Origin: Flavobacteriales bacterium | GTDB lineage: Bacteria; Bacteroidota; Bacteroidia; Flavobacteriales_D; Sanyastnellaceae | Direction of reading: 5' to 3' | NCBI GenBank assembly: GCA_018402085.1 | Contig: JAGYJM010000002.1 | Span: 1,054,001 to 1,118,000, forward strand | Length of the DNA: 64,000 nt | Part shown: one piece after another, positions 49,226 to 57,252 of the stretch | How positions within the stretch are numbered: position 1 is the stretch's first letter | Layout of the letters: each line of letters starts with the position of its first letter | Position numbers and translations under genes: made by a program | Notes under the pieces: generated by a model | The model's input: only the letters and a program-made list of their open reading frames with translations | Database searches by the model: none | Told to the model about the DNA's origin: nothing

Positions 49226-51435
49226 TAAAAATTTACGTTATTGGGTTGATGCACAAGAACATAAACCAACGATATTACAAAAGCATCCTGTTCCTGACAG
49301 GATGCTTTTTGTTGTGGAATTCAGCCTCTGCGCAGAAGGTGCTGCGCAATGAACAGGTAAGATGGACGGCTGATTCAGTGCTGGTTGAAGTCAGCAACAG
49401 TGAGCCCGTGAATGGAAGGGTGCACTTGACAGACTCCAGCGGTGAGCTTGTCTGGGAGGGCAATTTTAAAAATGGCAAGCGCAGGGGGCTGCACCGGCAA
49501 TACGAAGACGGAATTGTGCTTGCCACTATTCGCTATCGAAACGGTGAGCCGCGAGGAAAGTTTGCGGCTTTTTACCCCAACAAGAATCTCCGTACCAAAG
49601 GCAGTTTTCGCAACGGAAAGCGCCACGGGAACTGGCAATGGCTGCACCCGAACGGCGTCATTGAAAGCCAGGGGAAATACGCCGATGGCAAGCGTACAGG
49701 AGAATGGAAAGGCAACCACACAAACGGCAATCTGTCGTTTAAGGGATCTTATGAAAGTGACAGGGAAACAGGGCTGTGGTACCGCTACTATCCTGATGCC
49801 GAGCTGTCTGAAGAAGGTCGCTACGTGAACGGTGAGAAGGTTGGCACCTGGCGTTTTTATCATCCGAATGCAGCTTTGGCAAAAGAAGGTGAGTATGTGG
49901 CCGGCAAGCGTGGAGGCATGTGGCAATTCTTCCACCCTAACACCCAAGCCGAGTCTGAAGGTCGATATGAAAATGACCTTCGAAGCGATACCTGGTATTT
50001 CTATTCGTCTGAAGGAGCAAAAACAGAGCAAGGCACCTATGAAAATGGCCGAAAATCAGGTATGTGGAGCTCGTTTTATCCTGACGGACGTATGCAGGCA
50101 GTAGGCACTTACCGCGAGGGAGAGCGAAACGGCACCTGGCGTACGTTTCACCCGTCAGGTGCGCTCGAGAGCGCAGCAAGCTACACTGATGGTGAGTTTA
50201 CAGGGATATTCAAGTCTTACTACCCTGATGGAACGGTAGAGTCTTATGGGCTGTATGAAGATGGTCAGCGCGAGGCGACATGGCGCCTGTTTGACTCCGA
50301 TGGCGATCTTAACGAGTTGCTCGAATATGAGCAGGGCAGAGCGGTTCACCGCTGGCAGGCTTCTTATGACTCGCAGCAGAAACTGAGTATGTTGGTAATG
50401 GGAGACTTCATGCAGCACGACCCTCAGATCGAGGCTGCGAAGCGAGGTGATACCTATGATTATGACCATTATTTTGACTACATCACCGACTGGGTGTCCT
50501 CAGTTGATGTTGCCATCGCGAACCTCGAAGTTACATTGGGAGGTGCCCCCTATACGGGGTATCCTCAGTTCAGTGCACCTGACAGCTATGCGAAGGCCAT
50601 CCGCGATGCGGGCTTTGATCTTCTGACCACGGCAAATAACCATAGCAACGATCGTAAGCGCCCTGGCATGGTGCGCACCCTTAATGTACTTGATTCATTG
50701 CGTATTCCGCACCTGGGTACTTACCGCGACACCATCGAACGAAGCATTCACTATCCGATGATCATCGAACACGACGGCATTAAAGTGGCTCTGCTCACGT
50801 ACACTTACGGCACTAATGGTATTGCGACAGAGCCTCCCGGTGTAGTGAATATGATTGATGAAGCGGCGATGAAGGCTGACATCGCAGAAGCGATGGATGC
50901 GAACCCGGATAAGATCATCGCTATCATGCACTGGGGAACCGAATATCTTTCTGCTCCCGACAGTTACCAGCGCAAGTGGGGACAATGGCTCCTCAACCAG
51001 GGGGTTGATCTTGTCATTGGCGGACACCCACACTGGGTGCAGCCGATGGAATTGCGTGCCACTGACAACGGTGAGCAGCAGCTTGTTGTCTGGTCACTTG
51101 GTAATGCCATTAGTAACCAGCGACGTCGCCACACCGACGGCGGAGCCACCGTGCAGTTCAGCCTTGAACGTACCAAAAGCGGCGAAGTACGCATCACAGA
51201 TGTTGGCTACCACCTGCATTGGGTGCGCATCGAAGAAGAAGGTGACCTTAAGAACTACAAACTGCTACCGGTCAAACTCGTTGAATCCGGACTCGTTGAA
51301 CTGAACGAAGAAGAGCAGAAAGCTTTCGATCGCTTCGTTGACGATGAGCGTAACAGCACGATGATCCGCAACATCAACGTACCCGAGTACAAGATGTCAC
51401 AGACGTTCTACAAGGGATATTTGCCGGTGTGGTGA
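49222..51435 (+). CDS. MORN-repeat / CapA fusion protein
   Basis: A 737-residue exported protein with a signal-like stretch ending SASAQ (about residues 20-38). From about 68 to 385 there are about 13 MORN/YwqK-type repeats of 23-24 residues (for example NGKRHGNWQWLHPNG), an elongated beta structure that often binds membranes or proteins. The rest (about 390-730) is a CapA/PgsA domain: MLVMGDFMQHDP, IANLEV, TANNHSNDRKRPGM, IAIMHWGTEY, GGHPHWVQP, VWSLGNAI, a calcineurin-like metallophosphoesterase-related fold used in polyglutamate synthesis. This fusion is unusual. The start ATG overlaps the M1 stop; ATG at 49249 is an alternative. Confidence 0.87.
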   Translation: MIKIYVIGLMHKNINQRYYKSILFLTGCFLLWNSASAQKVLRNEQVRWTADSVLVEVSNSEPVNGRVHLTDSSGELVWEGNFKNGKRRGLHRQYEDGIVLATIRYRNGEPRGKFAAFYPNKNLRTKGSFRNGKRHGNWQWLHPNGVIESQGKYADGKRTGEWKGNHTNGNLSFKGSYESDRETGLWYRYYPDAELSEEGRYVNGEKVGTWRFYHPNAALAKEGEYVAGKRGGMWQFFHPNTQAESEGRYENDLRSDTWYFYSSEGAKTEQGTYENGRKSGMWSSFYPDGRMQAVGTYREGERNGTWRTFHPSGALESAASYTDGEFTGIFKSYYPDGTVESYGLYEDGQREATWRLFDSDGDLNELLEYEQGRAVHRWQASYDSQQKLSMLVMGDFMQHDPQIEAAKRGDTYDYDHYFDYITDWVSSVDVAIANLEVTLGGAPYTGYPQFSAPDSYAKAIRDAGFDLLTTANNHSNDRKRPGMVRTLNVLDSLRIPHLGTYRDTIERSIHYPMIIEHDGIKVALLTYTYGTNGIATEPPGVVNMIDEAAMKADIAEAMDANPDKIIAIMHWGTEYLSAPDSYQRKWGQWLLNQGVDLVIGGHPHWVQPMELRATDNGEQQLVVWSLGNAISNQRRRHTDGGATVQFSLERTKSGEVRITDVGYHLHWVRIEEEGDLKNYKLLPVKLVESGLVELNEEEQKAFDRFVDDERNSTMIRNINVPEYKMSQTFYKGYLPVW
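49281..49310 (+). terminator. Terminator-like hairpin inside the signal-peptide codons
   Basis: A 10-bp perfect stem AAGCATCCTG / CAGGATGCTT, 7-nt loop, then a run of T. It lies 55 bases after the M1 stop and inside the start of the MORN-CapA frame, so it may act as an attenuator between the two genes. Confidence 0.55.
50880..50900 (+). repeat. GATG-tailed hairpin, copy in the MORN-CapA gene
   Basis: Stem CATCGC / GCGATG, loop AGAA, tail GATGC. Encodes DIAEAMDA. Confidence 0.6.
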
Positions 51436-51469
51436 TGGATCGGGGATCGGGGATCAGGGATTACGTATT

Positions 51470-51495
51470 GACCCGTCCTAAAAAAGTTGACAGCA
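51470..51495 (+). repeat. Possible relic of an IS3-type end
   Basis: TTGACCCGTCC followed by TAAAAAAGTTGACAG resembles the terminal repeat TGACCAGAAAAAGTTGACA of the element at 61403. It directly abuts a CAGACGG repeat. No transposase remains here. Confidence 0.35.
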
Positions 51496-51538
51496 GACGG
51501 TTGACAGCAGACGGTTGACCGCTGACAGCAGACCGTCC
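51486..51538 (+). repeat. Degenerate CAGACGG repeat
   Basis: GTTGACAGCAGACGG occurs twice, followed by GTTGACCGCTGACAGCAG. Confidence 0.7.
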
Positions 51539-51598
51539 GTGAGCCACGTCACATCGAGAACTCCAAATTTGAGGTATCCTTGTAGAAAATTATACCCT

Positions 51599-52231
51599 AT
51601 GAAACGCATTCTTCTGGTTCTGCTTGTCCTTTCGACGCTGTTACTTTTGCTGCGATGCACGGGTGAGCCTGACGCAGCTAAAGAAACCGACACTTCAACG
51701 GCGACAGAAGAAACCAAAGCACCAACTATTCAGAACCTCGAAACATACCATACAAAGGGTTCACAGACCGTTATGGCCGCATTCAAAAACCTCAGCGGTA
51801 AACTCAAAGAAAAGATGCAAAGCGAAGGTCCGGCAAGAGCCGTAGCCTATTGCAATGTTGAGGCAGAGCGTCTCACAAGTGAGAAAGCCGGAGAAGTCTT
51901 GTCAATCGGACGCGTCTCGGATCGCAACCGCAACCCGGAAAATACACCTGATGAAAAAGAAGGCGAAATACTGAAACACTACCGCGCCGTTTTCGAAAAA
52001 GGAGATATTCCGAAAGACACGGTGGTACTCGACGGCGAGGTAGCGCACTTCTATCGTCCGATTATGCTGCAACCACTCTGCCTGAATTGCCACGGGGTAC
52101 CGAATGAACAAATTTTACCGGAGACTCGCGCAGTCATTGACTCGCTGTATCCGGCAGACAAGGCCCGCAACTACCGCATCGGCGATCTCCGCGGCATGTG
52201 GCACGTAGCGATGGCCGCCAATCATGAATAA
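51599..52231 (+). CDS. DUF3365 haem-binding lipoprotein
   Basis: A 210-residue lipoprotein (hydrophobic LLVLLVLSTLLLLL then RC, lipobox-like, Cys18). A Ser/Thr/Glu-rich linker follows. The domain has GPARAVAYCNVEAERLT and one c-type haem motif CLNCH near residues 160-164, both typical of DUF3365 (Tll0287-like) sensors. The protein probably sits in the periplasm and senses or carries electrons. The stop is directly followed by the ClpP-like gene's ATG, so the two genes are likely cotranscribed. The start at 51599 is the first ATG of the signal. Confidence 0.85.
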   Translation: MKRILLVLLVLSTLLLLLRCTGEPDAAKETDTSTATEETKAPTIQNLETYHTKGSQTVMAAFKNLSGKLKEKMQSEGPARAVAYCNVEAERLTSEKAGEVLSIGRVSDRNRNPENTPDEKEGEILKHYRAVFEKGDIPKDTVVLDGEVAHFYRPIMLQPLCLNCHGVPNEQILPETRAVIDSLYPADKARNYRIGDLRGMWHVAMAANHE

Positions 52232-52834
52232 ATGCATAAAGCCATCCGTTTCCTCGCACCGGTCAATGCCCAGACCTCTGACCGGCTTTTCAAAGTACTT
52301 GATGAACTCGTGTCAAAAGGTATGACCGACCTCCACCTGCTGCTCAGCACACCCGGTGGTTCGGTTTTTCACGGTTTGTCGATTCACAACTACCTCAAAG
52401 GCATCCCTGTCAACGTTTACACCTACAATTTTGGCAGCGTAGATTCTATTGGAGTAGTCATTTACTGTGCTGGCGAACAACGCTTTTGTGTGCCGCATTC
52501 CCGTTTTCTGATCCATAGTGTCAAGCTAAACCTGAATGGTAAGCTCGCTGTTGATGAAAAGCAAATCGATGAATACCTCAAAAGTGTCAAAATCGATCAG
52601 CGCAACATCGCTCGCGTGATGTCAGACACCACCGGGAGACCCATCGTTGACATCGAGAACGATATGGTCAACAGAACCACGCTCAACCCGGAAGAAGCAG
52701 TGGAGTATGGGCTCACACACAAGATTCAGAAAGAACTCATCCCGCCCGGCATGGAGTTGATCACGATTGGAGAGCAGTTTCAGAATGAATCTCACCAGCC
52801 GAAGCGGGTGCAGTTTCCAAGGAAGCAAAGCTAG
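52232..52834 (+). CDS. ClpP-like serine protease family protein with altered triad
   Basis: A 200-residue cytoplasmic ClpP-fold protein. Oxyanion strand STPGGSVFHGLSI, active Ser72 (GSVDSIGVV) and His95 (RFLIHS) line up with E. coli ClpP Ser97 and His122. The Asp171 position aligns with Arg148 in VNRTTLNPEEAVEYGL, so the third triad member is missing or supplied elsewhere. The N-terminal ClpX-binding loop is short. Other ClpP-like families lacking the standard layout exist in Bacteroidota. Its ATG starts one base after the DUF3365 stop. Confidence 0.83.
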   Translation: MHKAIRFLAPVNAQTSDRLFKVLDELVSKGMTDLHLLLSTPGGSVFHGLSIHNYLKGIPVNVYTYNFGSVDSIGVVIYCAGEQRFCVPHSRFLIHSVKLNLNGKLAVDEKQIDEYLKSVKIDQRNIARVMSDTTGRPIVDIENDMVNRTTLNPEEAVEYGLTHKIQKELIPPGMELITIGEQFQNESHQPKRVQFPRKQS

Positions 52835-53251
52835 CCGGCAGACCTCCTTCAGAGCTCCTGCAAAACAACTGCGGGATAAAGCCCCTGCCACGCTAAATAT
52901 TTGGCAGAAACAAAGGTGTGCGAACAGCATTAGCCGTTGGTCTGCGTAATGCCGGTCTCCTCCATGAATAAACAGACCGGCTTCATGAACCCGGTGGCAA
53001 ACGGTCTGTTCAACAGCGAGTTAATCAGGTGGTATTGCTACACTTGACCCAGCTGAGAAAAGGTACAAGATGCTTCGGGGGCATCAGAAGCGAGGCGTTT
53101 GCTTTTCGCAAATCTTCCTGATACTCACCAGTGAAGAGGCTGTTGAACTTTACCCATTTACTTAACGTCTGAACCGAAATAATCCCCACAATCTCGCTGC
53201 CGTCAGGCACGTTCTCTTTTCCTACTTTTGCATGAACCTCTGGAAGATTTT
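52835..53251. other. Gap before gldF with a doubtful HTH-like frame
   Basis: About 417 bases. A minus-strand frame (53210-53025) contains EIVGIISVQTLSKWVKFN, which looks like a helix-turn-helix of transposase or terminase type, but there is no start I trust and no partner; it may be a remnant. The gldF promoter lies at the right end. Confidence 0.35.
53223..53230 (+). promoter_or_regulatory. TAnnTTTG -7 box for the gldF operon
   Basis: TACTTTTG 21 bases before the gldF ATG. Confidence 0.55.
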
Positions 53252-53983
53252 ATGATCGCCCTGTTAAAGAAAGAAATTCGTTCCTTTTTGAGTTCCCTGA
53301 TTGGCTACGTGGTGATTGCCGTATTCGTATTGCTGATCAGCCTGTTCATGTGGATCTTTCCCGGACAGTGGAACACCCTCGATGTCGGCCTGGCTAACCT
53401 CGATACCCTTTTTACCATTGCGCCCTGGGTGTTCATGTTCCTGATTCCCGCAGTGACCATGCGAAGCTTTTCAGAAGAGAAGCGCACCGGTACGATTGAA
53501 CTTCTGCTCACCCGCCCGATCAGTGATTTGCAAATCGTGTTAGCAAAGTTTCTGGGCGGACTGGTTCTGGTACTGATCAGTTTGCTGCCCACCCTCATTT
53601 ATTACGTGAGCATTTATATTCTGGGGAATCCTTCCGGCAATATCGATTCTGGTGGCACCTGGGGCAGTTACATAGGACTGCTGATGCTGGCGAGTGCTTA
53701 TGTGAGTATCGGAGTGTTTACTTCGAGCATCACCCCAAATCAAATTGTCTCTTTCCTTGTTTCAGCATTGCTATGTTTTTTCATGTTCATTGGCTTTGAA
53801 TCTATTGGTTCATTTGAATGGTTCGGAGCCTTTGACGATGTGATTATTCGTCTAGGGATCAATGACCACTACAAGAGCCTGTCACGTGGATTGATTGACA
53901 GCCGGGATCTCGTGTATTTTCTGATACTTACTGCAGCCTTCCTATTGGCTTCTCGAACCGTAATTCAGAGCAGAAGATGGTGA
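53252..53983 (+). CDS. gldF: Gliding motility ABC transporter permease GldF
   Basis: A 243-residue inner-membrane permease with six helices. The ATG at 53252 gives MIALLKKEIRSFLSSLIGYVV, the family beginning. The loop SFSEEKRTGTIELLLTRPISDLQIVLAKFLG is the ABC-2 permease signature. With GldG and the ATPase GldA it forms a transporter needed for gliding in some Flavobacteriia. gldA is not in this window. GldG overlaps by 7 bases. Confidence 0.93.
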   Translation: MIALLKKEIRSFLSSLIGYVVIAVFVLLISLFMWIFPGQWNTLDVGLANLDTLFTIAPWVFMFLIPAVTMRSFSEEKRTGTIELLLTRPISDLQIVLAKFLGGLVLVLISLLPTLIYYVSIYILGNPSGNIDSGGTWGSYIGLLMLASAYVSIGVFTSSITPNQIVSFLVSALLCFFMFIGFESIGSFEWFGAFDDVIIRLGINDHYKSLSRGLIDSRDLVYFLILTAAFLLASRTVIQSRRW

Positions 53984-55722
53984 AGAACGCAAAGAAATAC
54001 CGCTCCGCTGATATTCTTCAGCTCTTCCTGAGTCTGGCTATTCTCGCTGTAATTGGTGTAGCTTCTGGCTTTACATTCGTGAAGATCGACCTAACCGAAG
54101 AAAAGCGCCACACCCTGACCCCGGCCACAACTGAGATGCTCGAATCTCTTGATGATGCAGTTTTCGTGCGCTGCTATCTTCACGGCGATTTTCCGGCAAA
54201 ATTTAAGCGCCTCGAAAAGGCTGTCCGCGAAAGGCTCGATGAGTTTGATGATTACAGTGGCGGCGGGGTTGAATATGAATTCATTGATGTGTATGAGTCT
54301 GATGACGAAAAGACAATCAATGAAACCCAGGAAGCCATTTATGAAGAAGGCCTCCGTTTTACCCGCATCGCCTATGAAGAAAATGGCGTTCGGAAATTTC
54401 AGAACATCTGGCCCGGAGCGATCATGACTTACAAGGGTAAGTCTGTTGCAGTTCAACTTTTCAAAAGTGAAAACCCCGAGCCGACGGATGAAATGATCAA
54501 TACTTCGATCAATAATATCGAGTACGAGTTCACCTCAAAACTGCGGATGCTCCTCTGGGGTGATCGCCCGAAAATTGCCATTCTTGAGGGGCATGGTGAA
54601 CTGCCCCCCGTAGAGATGGCCGATTTCGAAATGACCCTGCGTGAAGAGTATGACATCGAACGGGTTAAGCTCAAAGATCAGGTAGATGCACTGACAGAGA
54701 AGTACGAAGATGTGCGCTACCGTGCGCTGAAGTATGATCTCCTCATTGTGGCTAAACCTGACAGCACCTTTAGCCGCAAAGATAAACTGCTTATTGATCA
54801 GTATGTCATGAATGGCGGACGTGTACTCTGGATGATAGATCCCATTCAGACAGATCTCGATAGCCTTCGTGAAAATCAGCAGACGCTAGCCAACACGAAC
54901 GACATAGGATTGTACGATATGCTCTTTGATTACGGCGTTAGGCTTAACCGCAACCTGATTATCGATTACCAGTGCGCTCCCATCCTCCTGGATGGCGGCC
55001 CAATGGGCAACCAACGCAATATGCAACTGCAGAACTGGTACTTTTCACCCGTGGTAGTTCCGTCTCAAGAAGTACATCCCATTGCGGCCAATCTCGATCC
55101 GATCCATTTCGATTTCACATCCTCAATTGACACTGTCGCAGGTGACCCCGGGGTAATATCCACGGTACTCCTTCAAACCAGTAAGCTTTCTTTGGAGCGC
55201 AAAGCCCCCGTGCGGGTCACTCCCGGAATCGTCTCGCTGGATATTGATTACTTCCGAGATGGTGACAGTAAATCTTTTCCGCTCGCTGTGCTGCTGGAAG
55301 GCGAATTCATCTCAAATTTTAAAGATCGATTAATCGATACTCTAAAGAATGACCCTGGCTTCGCCTACCGTGAGATGAGCAGGCCTACGCGGCAAATTGT
55401 CATTTCTGACGGAGATATCGCACGAAATAAAGTCAGCAATACGAAAGACGGACTCATGCCCATGCCGCTTGGTTTTGACCGCTATGCCCAACGTGTGGTA
55501 TACGATAATAAAGAGTTCTTGCTCAATGCCGTCAATTACCTGCTTGATGATAGTGAATTGATATCGATTCGTTCGCGCACCATAGAGCTCCGAAAATTAG
55601 ACTCTGCTACGGTGAAAGAGAACCGCTCCATTATTCAACTGGCGAATGTAGTCTTACCTTTAGCCGTGATCGCGGTGCTCGGATTTGTACTGACTTATCT
55701 GCGGAAACGCCAATTCTCGTGA
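53977..55722 (+). CDS. gldG: Gliding motility ABC transporter substrate-binding protein GldG
   Basis: A 581-residue protein with an N-terminal anchor (ILQLFLSLAILAVIGVASGF) and a C-terminal helix (NVVLPLAVIAVLGFVLTYL), between them a periplasmic part. Recognisable blocks: KIDLTEEKRHTLTPATTEMLESL, EYEFTSKLRMLLWG, IAILEGHGELPP, and GGRVLWMIDPI, as in GldG/DUF4350-like families. It works with GldF. Next gene starts after 1 base, so this is one operon. Confidence 0.93.
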   Translation: MVKNAKKYRSADILQLFLSLAILAVIGVASGFTFVKIDLTEEKRHTLTPATTEMLESLDDAVFVRCYLHGDFPAKFKRLEKAVRERLDEFDDYSGGGVEYEFIDVYESDDEKTINETQEAIYEEGLRFTRIAYEENGVRKFQNIWPGAIMTYKGKSVAVQLFKSENPEPTDEMINTSINNIEYEFTSKLRMLLWGDRPKIAILEGHGELPPVEMADFEMTLREEYDIERVKLKDQVDALTEKYEDVRYRALKYDLLIVAKPDSTFSRKDKLLIDQYVMNGGRVLWMIDPIQTDLDSLRENQQTLANTNDIGLYDMLFDYGVRLNRNLIIDYQCAPILLDGGPMGNQRNMQLQNWYFSPVVVPSQEVHPIAANLDPIHFDFTSSIDTVAGDPGVISTVLLQTSKLSLERKAPVRVTPGIVSLDIDYFRDGDSKSFPLAVLLEGEFISNFKDRLIDTLKNDPGFAYREMSRPTRQIVISDGDIARNKVSNTKDGLMPMPLGFDRYAQRVVYDNKEFLLNAVNYLLDDSELISIRSRTIELRKLDSATVKENRSIIQLANVVLPLAVIAVLGFVLTYLRKRQFS

Positions 55723-55723
55723 T

Positions 55724-56788
55724 ATGAAAAAGAACCTTAGTTTATTCTTTGTGCTCATCTTACTCACGGCAGTGGTAGCAGTTGTATGGTACCTCAATGG
55801 AGGTAACGAAACTGTCGCAACCGGACCGATGGCTGACTTCGCTGTAGAAGATACCGCAAGCGTTGATAAGATTTTCATTGTTGATGCCAGCCAGCGATCC
55901 GTGACGCTTGAGCGGGATCCCAACAGCCGGTACTGGAACCTCAATGATAAGTACAAAGCCCGCAAAGACGCAGTAGACCTGTTGCTCAAAACATTCAAGC
56001 GCATCAAGGTGAAATCACCCGTTCCGAAAGAGGCTGAAGAAAATGTGATCAAACTGCTTGCAGCCGTAGGCAAAAAGGTAGAAATCTATCAGGGAGGTGA
56101 TAAGCCGGCGAAGACCTACATTGTAGGCACTGCTACACAAGATCATACCGGAACCTATATGCTTCTTGAGCGCCCCGGAGAAGGTCGGAGTGATCGTCCC
56201 TTCATCACTCACATGGAAGGCTTCACCGGTTTTCTGAGTACTCGCTTCTTCACAGATGTAGAAGAATGGCGCTACACCGGTGTGTTTGACTACCCGGACC
56301 TTGAAATTGAAGAGGTGAGCATTCGCCATCATGAAGAACCGGAGAACTCTTTTACGATCAAATGGTATGGCGGTAATGACATCGAACTCCACTCGAACCT
56401 GCTAAAGCAGAACATCACCACCTTCGACACGCTTAAAGTAAAAGACTATTTGCTGCTTTATAAAAAGGTGCACATTGAGACGTACCAATCACACCTTACC
56501 ACTGAGCAGGAAGACAGCCTTCTTAATACCACCCCGGCATATACCCTGAGCGTGCTTGAAAAAACGGGTGAAAGGAAAAAAATTGACCTCTACCACAAAG
56601 CACCCGTAAAAGACATCCTGAATGAGAAGGGTGAAGTTGAAAAGTGGGACAAATCCCGTATGTACGGGGTGATGAATGGTGATGACGTGGTATTGATTCA
56701 GTTATTCGTATTTGAGCATTTGCTGCGCGGTTTGCGTGACTTTGCTCCCTCAGGGGTGCTGCCGCCTGATTTGAATAATCCTTCATAA
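55724..56788 (+). CDS. DUF4340 domain protein
   Basis: A 354-residue protein with an N-terminal hydrophobic anchor (LSLFFVLILLTAVVAVVWYL) and a periplasmic DUF4340 region (about 50-260: ASVDKIFIVDASQRSVTLERDPNSRYWNLND). DUF4340 proteins commonly follow ABC permease and GldG-like genes and are assumed to belong to the same export complex; this position here fits. The TAATG junction leads to the DoxX gene. Confidence 0.83.
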   Translation: MKKNLSLFFVLILLTAVVAVVWYLNGGNETVATGPMADFAVEDTASVDKIFIVDASQRSVTLERDPNSRYWNLNDKYKARKDAVDLLLKTFKRIKVKSPVPKEAEENVIKLLAAVGKKVEIYQGGDKPAKTYIVGTATQDHTGTYMLLERPGEGRSDRPFITHMEGFTGFLSTRFFTDVEEWRYTGVFDYPDLEIEEVSIRHHEEPENSFTIKWYGGNDIELHSNLLKQNITTFDTLKVKDYLLLYKKVHIETYQSHLTTEQEDSLLNTTPAYTLSVLEKTGERKKIDLYHKAPVKDILNEKGEVEKWDKSRMYGVMNGDDVVLIQLFVFEHLLRGLRDFAPSGVLPPDLNNPS

Positions 56789-57162
56789 TGCGGTATCCGG
56801 ATGCTGGCAAACTCTTGCTTCGGGTAGCCTTCGGTGGTATGATGATACCGCATGGTGTGTCTAAACTCGACCGCCTGGAGAATGGTTTTTCAGCCATAAA
56901 GTTTGCTGACCCGATTGGCCTCGGACAGGAAGCCTCGCTCATACTTACCATACTGGTAGAAATAGGTTGTTCAGCAATGATCATTCTGGGGGTTAACACG
57001 CGCTGGTTTCTCATTCCACTCATGATCACTATGTTCATCGCCGCCTTTGTGGTGCATGGCGCTGACCCCTTCAGCAAGAAAGAAAAAGCTTTGCTCTACC
57101 TTGCCGGCTACCTGGCCATTTTCTTGCTTGGCTCAGGTAGATATAGTTTAAAAGACAAGTAA
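56788..57162 (+). CDS. DoxX family membrane protein
   Basis: A 124-residue protein with four membrane helices; the signature GKLLLRVAFGGMMIPHGVSKL at residues 7-27 and LTILVEIGCSAMIILG are typical of DoxX. Members take part in respiration-related or sulfur redox chemistry, but the exact role is unknown. It closes the gldF operon by one-base overlap. Confidence 0.85.
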   Translation: MRYPDAGKLLLRVAFGGMMIPHGVSKLDRLENGFSAIKFADPIGLGQEASLILTILVEIGCSAMIILGVNTRWFLIPLMITMFIAAFVVHGADPFSKKEKALLYLAGYLAIFLLGSGRYSLKDK

Positions 57163-57221
57163 TTGCCCGTTGAAATGACCAATGTTAGCTCCCATTGCGC
57201 CGGGCATGAGGAGCTAAGTCT

Positions 57222-57229
57222 TTTCTTTG
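57222..57229 (+). promoter_or_regulatory. Candidate -7 box for pfkA
   Basis: TTTCTTTG (one change from TAnnTTTG) 23 bases before the TTG start. A TTAGCTCC / GGAGCTAA inverted repeat just upstream could end the gldF operon. Confidence 0.35.
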
Positions 57230-57252
57230 TCGGGTAGTAAGCCTTCACAAAA

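Noticed and set aside
53025-53210. A 61-codon minus frame with an HTH-like stretch
   Set aside because: Start and end are not supported and no homologous family can be named; at best a remnant.
57184-57217. Inverted repeat TTAGCTCC / GGAGCTAA as terminator
   Set aside because: The stem is 8 bp with a long loop and no T-run; it may be weak, so it is not listed as a terminator.
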